A DNA stretch of 38,769 nucleotides from Chloroflexota bacterium (GTDB lineage Bacteria; Chloroflexota; Chloroflexia; Thermobaculales; Thermobaculaceae), in NCBI GenBank assembly GCA_902810765.1, contig CADDYR010000005.1, positions 1 through 38,769 on the forward strand, written 5' to 3'. Of the stretch, positions 24,450 through 32,831 are shown piece by piece. The position numbers and the translations under genes were made by a program. Position 1 is the first letter of the stretch. Every line of letters starts with the position of its first letter. Below the pieces are notes generated by a model. The model saw only the letters and a list, made by a program, of their open reading frames with translations, was not told the origin of the DNA and did no database searches.

Positions 24450-24731
24450 CTATGGAACGGTGAGGCGAGCGCCCCATACTATGAAGCCCACGGCTGCTGC
24501 TGCTAAGCACAGACATGCCAGGACCCGAACGCCGACTGCAAGGCAGCACCCCACATCCCTGAGCAGGCTCGCTGCAGCCCATATCAGAGTCCCACCAGAC
24601 GAAACGGCAAGCGACCACCAGAACAGAGGCGGCAGTCCACTCGGTGCTACGCCCAAAATGTTTCCAAGACTCACCCCAAGGGTCATGGCACCGGTGGCCA
24701 GCTCGATCTGGAGATCGGAGCGGCGCCTCAA
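24450..24731 (-). CDS. Small membrane protein, hypothetical
   Basis: A 93-residue protein if started at the TTG at 24731. It has three probable membrane helices: MTLGVSLGNILGVA, LFWWSLAVSSGGTLIWAAAS and VLACLCLAAAAVGFIVWGA. The frame remains open upstream. A strong AAAGGAG (24762-24768) is 6 nt before an in-frame ATC at 24755 (ILDQLWESLRRRSDLQ), so translation might begin there at a rare codon, giving about 101 residues. It lies inside the broken two-component region but on the other strand. It may itself be a relic. Confidence 0.45.
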   Translation of the reverse strand: MRRRSDLQIELATGAMTLGVSLGNILGVAPSGLPPLFWWSLAVSSGGTLIWAAASLLRDVGCCLAVGVRVLACLCLAAAAVGFIVWGARLTVP

Positions 24732-24795
24732 CGACTCCCACAGCTGATCGAGGATGAACTACTCCTTTCGGCCTTACAAACCCTAGGATGCCGAC

Positions 24796-25038
24796 ATGAT
24801 CCGGCTCCTGCTGGTCGAGACCACGCCCTTCTATGGCAGGGGACCCGCGCCCTACTCCACCGAGTCTCCCGATATCGAGATCGTCCTGGTGGCGAGAGGC
24901 GCGAGCAATAAGGACATAGCCGCTCATTTGGGCATAGGCACTCGCACGGTGGAGACTCACGTGAGCAACGCGGGAGTCCACTCGCGCACCGAGGCCATCA
25001 ACGTGGCGCTGCAGCGTGGCCTCATTGCCCAGGAATGA
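24796..25038 (+). pseudogene. NarL/FixJ response regulator with internal deletions
   Basis: The 80-residue frame joins a receiver start (MIRLLLVE...STESPDIEIV) directly to a LuxR helix-turn-helix (LVARGASNKDIAAHLGIGTR, TVETHVSN). About 110-120 residues of a normal regulator are missing between them, including the phosphoacceptor Asp and the linker. Within the HTH a further four residues or so are lost (HVSN directly followed by AGVHSRTEA, where family members have about ILxK between). The frame is still open, so a short protein could be made, but it could not be phosphorylated. Confidence 0.7.
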
Positions 25039-25330
25039 TACTAAATCCGGGCATATACTAGCAGATCATGCCGAAGATAATGCATCTGGAGAGGCATCTG
25101 AGCACACAGGAGTTGGAGAGGAGGTACCGAGTGGCGCACGGCCCTGTGGAGCGCAGCCAGTACCAGATCGTCTGGCTACTCAGCCGGTGCAAGAGATAAA
25201 GCGCTGCTTAGTCCCCAGCTCAGGCAGGAGCTGGGGGGAGGCGCTCTCGTCGCCGCCACCCGATGGGGATACGTGCCCCTCAAGGAAGGTGGCTGGGTGG
25301 ATCGAGGAGCGGATCGGCAGGATCCGAGAA
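25034..25330 (+). mobile_element. IS630-family element relic (left end and transposase fragments)
   Basis: ATG at 25068 opens a 43-codon frame, MPKIMHLERHLSTQELERRY then RVAHGPVERSQYQIVWLL, matching the N terminus of IS630-type transposases. It stops at 25197. Another frame carries the next family segment, GEALSSPPPDGD then SRKVAGWIEERIGR, ending near 25320. The catalytic DDE part is missing. The flank GATACTAAATCCGGG (25037-25051) resembles the end of the MITE at 38025-38046. The element abuts the end of the nucleotidyltransferase gene. Confidence 0.65.
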
Positions 25331-25338
25331 TCCCGCGC

Positions 25339-26160
25339 CTACAACGGCTCGTCTGGGACCTCCACCCCGCCCTGTGTCCGCACCAGGCGACACAGCTCGC
25401 CAACAAGGGATCCAAGCTCATCCAAAAGGGCGGGGTCGTCCGAGGGCAGCCGGGCCACTGCCTCCCATCGCACCCCGCAGTCGGCGGGGCGGATGGGGCA
25501 TCGCCGCACGTGCTCCAACAGCCGCTTCTCACCGGGATGGTACATCCGATTGAGGGCGAACAGCACATCGAAGAACAGCATCTGGAGCTTGTAGCGCACC
25601 TGCTGAGCGAACAGGAGGTCGCTGCGTCCCTGAGCCTGCTGCAAGAGCTTCAGGTTGAATCGCAGGAGCGGAGGCTCGCGTCGGAGCAGCGCCGTCCGTG
25701 TCGCCTCGGGGAACTCCCGGCTCAGTCGGTCCTTCGCAGAGCCGAGCTCCCCGCTGGGGTCGTGGAGGGGGAGGCCGTGTGCGATAGCATAGAGGATGGC
25801 GGTGGTGAAGCCCTGGCTAGGCAGTCCCACATCGTAGGCCCGGTCTACCTCGCCGACTATGTCGTCCCAGCGTCGGTAGATGAGCTCGAAAGGACGTCCG
25901 CCCACTGAGAAGTGGTCCTCCAAACCCCAGCTTGTGAGACCTGCGCGGACAGTGCCGGTGTCGGCGATTGCTGCGAGTTGCTCGGACCGCTCATTTGCCG
26001 GCGCGAGCGGGTCCGTCCAGTACACGTGGATGTCTATATCGGAGACCTCGTCCGCCAACCCCGACGCCATTGAGCCACCCAGCGAGACGGCGATGACTCC
26101 ACGTAGATCGCCAACCGCCTCCGCTATCCGGGCTAGGACGTCGTCTCGAACCAGGGGCAC
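25339..26160 (-). CDS. Nucleotidyltransferase-fold protein (DUF4037-like)
   Basis: A 273-residue protein starting with GTG at 26160, with AGAGG about 9 nt upstream. The catalytic pattern of the polymerase-beta fold is clear near residue 29: GGSMASGLADEVSDIDIHVY (G-S, then D-x-D). It continues with EDHFSVGGRPFELIYRRWDD, which may give the third carboxylate. The helical C-terminal half (FNLKLLQQAQGRSDLLFAQQ, FFDVLFALNRMYHPGEKRL) fits DUF4037-like nucleotidyltransferases, some relating to antibiotic modification. The substrate is unknown. It is downstream of dnaG on the same strand with a 64-nt gap. Its 3' end touches the IS630 relic, so the last residues could be altered. Confidence 0.8.
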   Translation of the reverse strand: MPLVRDDVLARIAEAVGDLRGVIAVSLGGSMASGLADEVSDIDIHVYWTDPLAPANERSEQLAAIADTGTVRAGLTSWGLEDHFSVGGRPFELIYRRWDDIVGEVDRAYDVGLPSQGFTTAILYAIAHGLPLHDPSGELGSAKDRLSREFPEATRTALLRREPPLLRFNLKLLQQAQGRSDLLFAQQVRYKLQMLFFDVLFALNRMYHPGEKRLLEHVRRCPIRPADCGVRWEAVARLPSDDPALLDELGSLVGELCRLVRTQGGVEVPDEPL

Positions 26161-26224
26161 TCCTCAGATCCTCTTGCTTAGTGACGTAAATTGTTCCACT
26201 GCTATCGCAGACCGGCTGCCCGTG

Positions 26225-28087
26225 CTAGCGCTCTCGAGAGTCCTTGAAGTAGCTGCTGAGTGGAGGGTCGAACTCGCGCTTCTCCGACGCCAGGCTCGGC
26301 ACCGCCTCGAGCAGCGCGCGCACCCCCGCCGAGTCGCCCAGGTCCATCGCCTCCTTGAGCAGGATCGAGTGGTCGTGGATCAGCTCTCTCAGCCTCCGCT
26401 GCCTGATGATCCCGAGCCTCCGCCGCAGCTCTATCGGCTGCTCGTTGCTCAGCAGCTCCGGCTGGGAGTCGGCGAGCGCCACGATCCGCGACACCTGCTG
26501 GCGCAGCGCTCCCTCGACGGCCTCCGACAGCTGCTCGGCGGTCAGCCCCTCCTGGCCCAGTCTCGCCATCACGGCGAGGATCTCGCGGTTCTGGGCGTTC
26601 TCGATGGTGTCGGGGAAGTCCTCCGGTATCTCCTCGAGCAGTCTGGGATACCGCAGCACGAGCGCGAGCACGAGCTCCTCCTGCGAGACGCTGGGCATCG
26701 AGGCGAAGGCGGGGGAGGTGTTCGGCGAGCGGCGAAGCCTCCTCGCCCGGCCGACCTCCGCGTGGACCTCGTGCTCGTCGAGCCCGACGGCCCGCGCGAG
26801 GAGGCTTTCGTAGTGGGCGCGCTCGATGGGGTTGCCGAGGTCCGCGAGCACCGGGGCCAGCTCCGCGAGAGCCTGGGCCCGGCCCTCGGGCGACCTGAGG
26901 TCTGTGCCCGCGAGCACGACGTCGAAGAAGTGGTCCACCACCGTCCGGGCGTTCTCGATCAGCTCCCGCCACCGCTCCGGGCTCTTGCGGATCAGCGTGT
27001 CGGGATCCTCGCCGCGCGGCAGGCTGGCGATCCTCACCTCCATGTCCGCGCGCCTCGTAGAGGCCACCACACGGCCGCGGGTCCTGATGGGGACGCTGCG
27101 GCTCTGTACCGCGTCACGGAGCACCTCCCAGCCGCGCATCGCGGCCGCGTCGCCCGCGGTGTCGGCGTCGAGCGCGAGGCAGACCCTGCGCGTGAGCCGC
27201 GAGAGCATCCGGACGTGGGTGGGGGTCAGCGCCGTGCCCAGAGTCGCCACCACGTTCGAGAAGCCGTGGGAGTGGGCGGCGATGGCGTCCACGTAGCCCT
27301 CGACGACCACGACCTGGCCCTCACGGCGCACGGCGTCGGCCGCGAGGTGCAGGCCGTACAACAGCTCGCCCTTCCGGAAGATCGGCGAGTCGGGGCTGTT
27401 CATGTACTTCGGCTGCTCGTCGCCGATCGCGCGCCCGCCGAACGCGACGTACCTGCCGTCGGCGTCCTGGATCGGGAACATCACCCTGCCACGAAAGCGG
27501 TCGTAGTAGCCCCCTCCCTTGCCCTCGACGACGAGGCCGGCCTCGAAGATCTCCTGCTGCGAGTAGCCGTGACGCTCGAGGAACTTCATCGTGCTGTCCC
27601 ACGAGCGCGGCGCGTAGCCGAGGAGCCAGGTCTCCCACGCGCCGCGCTCGACGCCGCGCCCGGCGAGGTAGTCGCGGGCGTGGCCGGCCTGCTCGGAGCT
27701 CAGGAGCAGGTGGTTGAAGAAGCGCGCCGCCAGACGGTTGATCTCCAGCAGCCGCTTCTCGTGCGTGTCCTCCTCCGGATCGCGGGGCTTCGGCGCCTCG
27801 AGCCTCACGCCCGCGCGCTCGGCCAGGGCCTCAAGGGCCTCGCGGAAGGCCAACCCCTCCGTCTCCATCTGGAAGGAGATCACGTCGCCGCTCTTGCCGC
27901 AGCCGAAGCAGTGATAGGACTGGCGGTCGGGGAAGACGAAGAAGCTCGGAGTCTTCTCCTGGTGGAACGGGCAGAGGCCCTTGAAGTACCGCCCCGAGCG
28001 ACGCAGCTCCACTCGCGAGGACACCACGTCCACGATGTCCAGGCGGTCCTTGATCTCTTCGATGACGGTGCGGCCCGACTGTGTCAT
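26225..28087 (-). CDS. dnaG: DNA primase
   Basis: DnaG makes RNA primers at the replication fork. Although the frame is open further upstream, ATG at 28087 is chosen: it follows GAGGGG and gives the standard start MTQSGRTVIEEIKDRLDIVD; the product is 620 residues. The CHC2 zinc finger is CPFHQEKTPSFFVFP...YHCFGCGKSGD (about residues 39-65). The TOPRIM core shows VVVVEGYVDAIAAHSHG and CLALDADTAGDAA. The C-terminal region is helical and would contact DnaB. The start lies 11 nt after the dNTPase stop, so the two form an operon. rpoD often follows dnaG in bacteria, but here a nucleotidyltransferase does. Confidence 0.96.
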   Translation of the reverse strand: MTQSGRTVIEEIKDRLDIVDVVSSRVELRRSGRYFKGLCPFHQEKTPSFFVFPDRQSYHCFGCGKSGDVISFQMETEGLAFREALEALAERAGVRLEAPKPRDPEEDTHEKRLLEINRLAARFFNHLLLSSEQAGHARDYLAGRGVERGAWETWLLGYAPRSWDSTMKFLERHGYSQQEIFEAGLVVEGKGGGYYDRFRGRVMFPIQDADGRYVAFGGRAIGDEQPKYMNSPDSPIFRKGELLYGLHLAADAVRREGQVVVVEGYVDAIAAHSHGFSNVVATLGTALTPTHVRMLSRLTRRVCLALDADTAGDAAAMRGWEVLRDAVQSRSVPIRTRGRVVASTRRADMEVRIASLPRGEDPDTLIRKSPERWRELIENARTVVDHFFDVVLAGTDLRSPEGRAQALAELAPVLADLGNPIERAHYESLLARAVGLDEHEVHAEVGRARRLRRSPNTSPAFASMPSVSQEELVLALVLRYPRLLEEIPEDFPDTIENAQNREILAVMARLGQEGLTAEQLSEAVEGALRQQVSRIVALADSQPELLSNEQPIELRRRLGIIRQRRLRELIHDHSILLKEAMDLGDSAGVRALLEAVPSLASEKREFDPPLSSYFKDSRER

Positions 28088-28098
28088 CGCGGAACCCC

Positions 28099-29154
28099 TC
28101 AGTAGGTCCAGGGCTGGGGCGTGAACAGCCTGACGAACAGGGCGTTCGCGAACCGGTCGGTCATGCCCGAGATGTAGTCGGTCACGGTCCACAGGTCCAC
28201 GCGGTCCCCGTCCTCGAGGTGGGCGCGGAGCTCGTCGGGGCGGCTCTCGAAGTAGCGGTAGAGCTGGGTCACCACGAGGCGCGCCTTCTCCGCCTCGCGG
28301 GCGACGTCCGGGTGCCTGTATACCCGCCCGAACATGAACTCGCGCAGCGCGTCCGTGGCCTCGAGCTCGCGTGCACCCATCCGCACCGCCGCGTCCGGGT
28401 CTCCCTCGGCAGCGGGCCAGCTCTCGACGACGATGCTGTTCACCATGGACTCTATGCGCTCTCCGTGCGTCCTGCCCAGGAGCTCCAGCGCCGCAGGCGG
28501 GAGCTCGTCGAGCGTGATCAGCCCCGCGCGCACGGCATCGTCGACGTCCGAGTTGAGGTATGCTACGGCATCTGAGATGCGCACCACGGCGCCCTCGAGC
28601 GTGCTCGTGGTCTCGAGCAGGGGCTGCGAGACGCTCTCCTGGTGCTTCGAGTGGTAGGCGATCCCGTCGCGAACCTCCCAGGTGAGGTTGAGCCCCTCGC
28701 CGTTCTTCTCGAGCACGTCGAGCACCCGCAGGCTCTGCTGACTGTGGACGAAGCCGCCGGGACAGATGGCGTCGAGCGCCTGCTCGCCCGCGTGGCCGAA
28801 GGGCGCGTGTCCGACGTCGTGGCCGAGCGCGATGGCCTCCGTGAGGTCCTCGTTGAGCCGCAGCGCTCGCGCGATCGTACGGGCGATCTGTGCGACCTCG
28901 AGCGTGTGGCTGAGGCGCATGCGGTAGTGGTCGCCCGCGGGCGCGAAGAACACCTGCGTCTTGTACTTCAGGCGGCGAAACGCCTTGGAGTGCAGTATGC
29001 GGTCGCGGTCACGGGCGAACTCGGTCCGCACCGGAGACTTCGGCTCGGGCCGCTGCCGGCCCTTCGACCCGGCACTCCGCGCGGCGAGCGGCGACAGCCG
29101 CTGCTGCTCCTCGAGCTCGGTTCGCTCGCGCACTGAGTCGAGACGACGCACCAA
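28099..29154 (-). CDS. dgt: dGTPase-like HD-domain deoxynucleotide triphosphohydrolase
   Basis: Dgt-type enzymes cut dNTPs to deoxynucleosides and triphosphate. The HD metal site is visible: SHTLEVAQIARTIAR (His), then EAIALGHDVGHAPFGHAGE (HD), with AYHSKHQ and ISDAVAYLNSDVDDA (second Asp) further on. The N terminus has EFARDRDRILHSKAFRRLKY, typical of the family. TTG at 29154 is proposed because GGGAGA lies 6 nt upstream and a TATACT -10 at 29196-29201 excludes the more upstream TTG at 29196; GTG at 29151 is an alternative. About 351 residues, matching the shorter bacterial type. Forms an operon with dnaG. Confidence 0.9.
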   Translation of the reverse strand: MVRRLDSVRERTELEEQQRLSPLAARSAGSKGRQRPEPKSPVRTEFARDRDRILHSKAFRRLKYKTQVFFAPAGDHYRMRLSHTLEVAQIARTIARALRLNEDLTEAIALGHDVGHAPFGHAGEQALDAICPGGFVHSQQSLRVLDVLEKNGEGLNLTWEVRDGIAYHSKHQESVSQPLLETTSTLEGAVVRISDAVAYLNSDVDDAVRAGLITLDELPPAALELLGRTHGERIESMVNSIVVESWPAAEGDPDAAVRMGARELEATDALREFMFGRVYRHPDVAREAEKARLVVTQLYRYFESRPDELRAHLEDGDRVDLWTVTDYISGMTDRFANALFVRLFTPQPWTY

Positions 29155-29195
29155 GACAGCTCTCCCGGACGTGATCCTGCCGACGCTTCCAGGCA

Positions 29196-29201
29196 AGTAT
29201 A
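29196..29201 (-). promoter_or_regulatory. -10 element of the dgt-dnaG operon
   Basis: TATACT on the minus strand lies 42 nt before the proposed start at 29154. A good -35 is not evident. Confidence 0.45.
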
Positions 29202-29276
29202 CGACGAGCAGCGTTCGCGGTATCGCCCTGCTGGGAGCGCGTTAACAAACGTTGACCGGCAGGACGGCCGCACCGA

Positions 29277-29306
29277 GCGAGCGCGCGACTCGGCCGAACG
29301 GCGCTC
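29277..29306 (-). terminator. Possible hairpin terminator after the NADH dehydrogenase gene
   Basis: GCGAGCGC (29277-29284) and GCGCTCGC (29299-29306) form an 8-bp stem with a 14-nt loop, just past the stop at 29324 on the minus strand. No T-run is seen. Confidence 0.35.
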
Positions 29307-29323
29307 GCCCAGTACTTGCTGCC

Positions 29324-30763
29324 TCATCCTCCACCCGAGCCCGTCTCGCGGGCGAGCGCGGCCTCATCCTTCCAGACCGTGTCGCGGCCGAGCCGCAGCT
29401 GCGACGTCTCACGGCCCGTGATCTCGGCGGCGAGCCAGTCGGTCAGCAGCCTCACGCGGTTGCGCCAAGCCGGGATGTGCGACACGTAGTAGCCGTGCCA
29501 CAGCGCCCACGCCGGAAGCCCGGAGAAGGTGACTCCGCCCACCTCCGCGACCCCGGTGCGCGTGCCCAGCAGCGCCAGGTGCCCCCTCGGGGCGAACCTG
29601 AACGGGGGTGCGCCGCGTCCCGTGATCTCCGCCGCGATGGCCTGTCCGACGTATCGCCCCTCGTGCTCTGCGGCCTGAGCGGTCGGCGGGATGCCCGTAC
29701 CCGTCGCGGAATCGAACGCCCACGCCGAGTCCCCCACCACGTACACCTCGGGATATCCCTTGAGCCTGAGGTGGTCGTCCACGATTAGCGCGCCGTTCTT
29801 CGCGTGCTCGACGGGCAGGTCCCTGACGAGCGGGGGCGGGGCGACTCCCGCGGCCCAGAAGATCGTGCGCGAGGGGATATCTCCCCTCGACGTCTTCACC
29901 GCCCTGTCGGTGACTCCCTCGACCGATACCCCGGTCATGACCTCGATCCCCTCGCCCTCGAGCGCGCGCTGGACCTCGCGCGACGCCCGCGGCGAGCTCA
30001 TCGGCACGAGCCTGTCCGCCCTGCCCACGACCACCACTCGTACCGACTCCGAGGCGAGCCACGGGTACTCCGCGAACAGCCCGGCCCTGATGTAGGTCAT
30101 GATCGTGGCCGCGAGCTCCACCCCGGTGTCGCCGCCTCCGCCGACGACGAACGTCAGCCACGCGGCGCGCTCCTCCGGGTCCTGGAGGCTGTGCGCGGCC
30201 TCGATCGCGTCTATCAGGTGGTTGCGCAGCTCGAGCGCGTCGGCGGGCGTGTGGAACAGGCGCGCGTGCTCCCTCAGTCCCGGGAGGCCGGGCACGACCG
30301 TGACGCTGCCGAGGGCGATCACGAGATGGTCGTATGGCCGGTCGCCTGCGCTCGTGCGCACCACCCGGTTCTCGAGGTCTATCGCCTCGACGTTCGCCTG
30401 CAGCACGTGGTACCGCCTGCCGCGCTGGAAGTTGCGGATCGGCACCACGACGTCGTTCGGGTTCGAGCGCCCGTCCGCGACCGTCCACAGGAGGGGTGTG
30501 AAGAGCATGCTGTTGTCGCGGTCCACGACGAGCACGCTCGCGTCGTCGGCGGCCGAGAGCCGGCGGTCGAGCTCCAGCGCCGCGCTCACGCCCCCGAACC
30601 CCGCGCCGAGGATCAGCACCCGGTGCCGCGCGCCGCGGTACTCCTCGGGCGTCTGGCTGACGTGCCGCGCTCGGTCGTCGCTATCTCCCCCGCTCGCGAG
30701 CCTGCGGGCCAGCACGGCGGCTCCCCCCAGGACGGCGCCGCCCACGAGTAGTCGCTTCAGCAT
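29324..30763 (-). CDS. Type II NADH dehydrogenase-like FAD oxidoreductase
   Basis: A 479-residue flavoprotein starting with ATG at 30763 after AGGAGG. It opens with a membrane segment (MLKRLLVGGAVLGGAAVLAR). The FAD-binding Rossmann motif is VLILGAGFGGVSAALEL, near residue 49. The second, NADH-binding motif is FVVGGGGDTGVELAATIM, near 220. The second FAD contact is VYVVGDSAWAFD, near 350, followed by PTAQAAEHEGRYVGQAIAAE. This is the arrangement of NDH-2, which passes electrons from NADH to quinone at the inner membrane face without pumping protons. A sulfide:quinone reductase is less likely because the usual redox Cys pair is not seen. Confidence 0.88.
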   Translation of the reverse strand: MLKRLLVGGAVLGGAAVLARRLASGGDSDDRARHVSQTPEEYRGARHRVLILGAGFGGVSAALELDRRLSAADDASVLVVDRDNSMLFTPLLWTVADGRSNPNDVVVPIRNFQRGRRYHVLQANVEAIDLENRVVRTSAGDRPYDHLVIALGSVTVVPGLPGLREHARLFHTPADALELRNHLIDAIEAAHSLQDPEERAAWLTFVVGGGGDTGVELAATIMTYIRAGLFAEYPWLASESVRVVVVGRADRLVPMSSPRASREVQRALEGEGIEVMTGVSVEGVTDRAVKTSRGDIPSRTIFWAAGVAPPPLVRDLPVEHAKNGALIVDDHLRLKGYPEVYVVGDSAWAFDSATGTGIPPTAQAAEHEGRYVGQAIAAEITGRGAPPFRFAPRGHLALLGTRTGVAEVGGVTFSGLPAWALWHGYYVSHIPAWRNRVRLLTDWLAAEITGRETSQLRLGRDTVWKDEAALARETGSGGG

Positions 30764-30847
30764 TCGGTCCTCCTTCTTCGATGCATGCCGCCAACGGACG
30801 TGACCGGGCTCGCGCACTTTCCGGGCCAGCAGCGCTCCCAGCCCGGC

Positions 30848-30856
30848 TGGTAAAAT
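30848..30856 (+). promoter_or_regulatory. Extended -10 promoter of gltX
   Basis: TGGTAAAAT (TG, G, TAAAAT) lies 37 nt before the GTG at 30894, a typical distance. No -35 is clear. Confidence 0.55.
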
Positions 30857-30893
30857 CGGCTACAGCAAGAACCGTGCTGAATCGAGGTCAAGA

Positions 30894-32372
30894 GTGAGCA
30901 AGACTACGTCTCCCGTGAGGGTGCGTTTCGCCCCCAGCCCGACCGGATACCTGCACGTCGGCAGCGTGCGCACCGTCATCTTCAACTGGCTGCTCGCGCG
31001 CCACACCGGCGGCACGTTCGTGTGGCGTATCGAGGACACCGACCGAGAGCGCCTCGTGCCCGGCGTGATCGAGACGATGCGCGAGACCGTGCGGTGGCTC
31101 GGGGTCGAGTGGGACGAGGGTCCGGAGGTGGGCGGGCCCTATGGGCCATACGTCCAGTCGGAGAGGCTGTCCATCTACCGGGAGCACGCAGACAGGCTGC
31201 TCGAGGAGGGCAGGGCCTACCGATGTTACTGCTCGCCCGAGCGGCTCGCGGAGCTGCGCGCCGAGCAGCAGAGAGCGGGACTCCCCACCGGCTACGACCG
31301 TCGCTGCCGCGACCTGAGCGACGCGGAGCGCGCCGAGCTGGAAGCCTCCGGCACGCCCAGCGCGATTCGGTTCCGCACGCCGCTCGACGGCACGACGACG
31401 ATGGTGGACGCCCTGCGGGGGCCGATCACGTACGAGAACGCGAGCCTGGACGACTTCATTATCCTCAAGAGCGACGGCTACCCCGTGTACCACTTCGGAG
31501 TGGTGGTGGACGACTACCTGATGAAGATCACCCACGTGCTGCGCGGTCAGGAGTACCTGAGCGCGGGCGCGAAGGACATCCTCCTGCACGACGCGCTCGG
31601 AATCTCGCCCCCGGTATACGTGCACCTGCCGCTCGTGCTCGCGCCCGACCGTTCCCGGCTGAGCAAGCGGCACGGCGCGGTCGCCGCGCTCGAGTTCCGC
31701 GACCTTGGCTACGTCCCCGAGGCGCTGTTCAACTACCTCGCGCTCCTGGGTGCGGCCTACAGCGGCGACCGCGAGATCTACTCACGCGAGGAGCTGATCG
31801 AGCTGTTCGACATAGACCGGCTGAACCCCGCGTCGGCCGTGTTCGACCACCGCAAGCTCGAGTGGATGAACGGCTACTACATCAACCACGCGCTGACGCT
31901 TCCGGACCTGGCCGACCGATGCCTGCCGCTCCTCCGAGACGCCGGGCTCGTGACCGACGAGACGCCGCGCGAGTACGTCGAGCAGGTGGTAGGTCTGGTG
32001 AAGGACCGGATCAAGCTGCTTCCCGAGGTGGTGGAGCTGACGAGCTTCTTCTTTACCGAGCCCTCGCCCGCGCCCGACGAGATCGCGGGCAGGAGGCTCA
32101 CTCCCGAGGAGGCGCTTCCGGCGCTCGAGCGGGCGCGCGAGAGGCTCGAGGCCGTGACCGAGTGGTCGGACGAGCCGCTCGAGAGCGCGATGCGGTCGCT
32201 CGCGGAAGAGCTGGGGATGAAGACGGGTGCGCTGTTCATGTCGCTGAGGGTGGCGATCACCGGGCGCACCGTCTCGCCCGGGCTGTTCGAGACGATGCGG
32301 GTGCTCGGCCGCGACACCACGCTCGCCCGTCTGAGCCGGGCGGTGGACGCGCTCTCGGGCGTCGCTGCCTGA
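30894..32372 (+). CDS. gltX: Glutamyl-tRNA synthetase
   Basis: GltX charges tRNA-Glu (and tRNA-Gln in organisms using the amidotransferase route). It is a 492-residue class I synthetase. The HIGH-type motif is in APSPTGYLHVGS near residue 13. The region FVWRIEDTDRERLVPG follows near 43. The KMSKS-type motif is SRLSKRHGAVAAL near residue 258. The C-terminal anticodon-binding helical domain contains LVKDRIKLLPEVVELTSFF and SLRVAITGRTVSPGLFETM, the latter a conserved signature. Start is GTG at 30894, with GAGG about 8 nt upstream. A DUF3592 gene follows after 6 nt. Confidence 0.96.
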   Translation: MSKTTSPVRVRFAPSPTGYLHVGSVRTVIFNWLLARHTGGTFVWRIEDTDRERLVPGVIETMRETVRWLGVEWDEGPEVGGPYGPYVQSERLSIYREHADRLLEEGRAYRCYCSPERLAELRAEQQRAGLPTGYDRRCRDLSDAERAELEASGTPSAIRFRTPLDGTTTMVDALRGPITYENASLDDFIILKSDGYPVYHFGVVVDDYLMKITHVLRGQEYLSAGAKDILLHDALGISPPVYVHLPLVLAPDRSRLSKRHGAVAALEFRDLGYVPEALFNYLALLGAAYSGDREIYSREELIELFDIDRLNPASAVFDHRKLEWMNGYYINHALTLPDLADRCLPLLRDAGLVTDETPREYVEQVVGLVKDRIKLLPEVVELTSFFFTEPSPAPDEIAGRRLTPEEALPALERARERLEAVTEWSDEPLESAMRSLAEELGMKTGALFMSLRVAITGRTVSPGLFETMRVLGRDTTLARLSRAVDALSGVAA

Positions 32373-32378
32373 CCTCCC

Positions 32379-32807
32379 GTGCACTACGCGGTGCCCCTGG
32401 GCGTGCTGAGCCTGGTCCTGCTGGCCTCCGGACTCGCACAGTGGAGGCTCGAGCGGCGCTGGCGCAGGGCGATGGGGAGGATCGTCGGGCTGGACAAGCC
32501 CCCGGGGGCGGGATATGTGCGCAGGCCGGTGGTCGAGTTCGAGACGTCCGACAGCAAGCCGGTGCGCGCACGCGCCCGGAACGTCGTGCTGCACGTCGAC
32601 CCCGAGCGCTATCCCCACCTGGCCGGGCTCGGCTCGCGGCTCGGCCTGTTCCCCGCGGAGGGCGAGGAGGTGGACGTCTGGTACACGCCCGACAGGCCGG
32701 GTGTATGCCGGGCGCACCCGTTCCTGATCAGGACCCGTGCGCTGTTCACGATGGGCATCGTGGGGCTCGCGGTCGCCGTGCTCTCCGCGCTGCTCCTCGA
32801 CGGCTGA
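32379..32807 (+). CDS. DUF3592-like membrane protein
   Basis: A 142-residue protein starting with GTG at 32379, 6 nt after gltX, so likely translationally coupled. An N-terminal membrane helix (AVPLGVLSLVLLASGLAQW) is followed by an outside or inside beta-rich domain (YVRRPVVEFETSDSKPVRAR, EEVDVWYTPDRPGVCRAHPF) and a C-terminal helix (LFTMGIVGLAVAVLSALLL). The two-helix layout and the PVVEFET...VDVWYTPDRP pattern are those of DUF3592 proteins. Function unknown; the link with gltX is probably only positional. Confidence 0.75.
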   Translation: MHYAVPLGVLSLVLLASGLAQWRLERRWRRAMGRIVGLDKPPGAGYVRRPVVEFETSDSKPVRARARNVVLHVDPERYPHLAGLGSRLGLFPAEGEEVDVWYTPDRPGVCRAHPFLIRTRALFTMGIVGLAVAVLSALLLDG

Positions 32808-32827
32808 GGCCGCCGCTCCCGGCGGCC
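32808..32827. terminator. Hairpin between convergent genes
   Basis: GGCCGCCG (32808-32815) pairs with CGGCGGCC (32820-32827) around CTCC. It starts right after the DUF3592 stop and ends before the stop of the minus-strand dehydrogenase. Confidence 0.5.
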
Positions 32828-32831
32828 CCGC

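Noticed and set aside
24148-24981. A 277-codon minus-strand frame
   Set aside because: It overlaps the sensor-kinase and response-regulator relics and a membrane protein frame, and its translation has no coherent domain.
25880-28105. A 741-codon open frame opposite dnaG
   Set aside because: Covers dnaG in antisense and crosses two real genes; no motifs.
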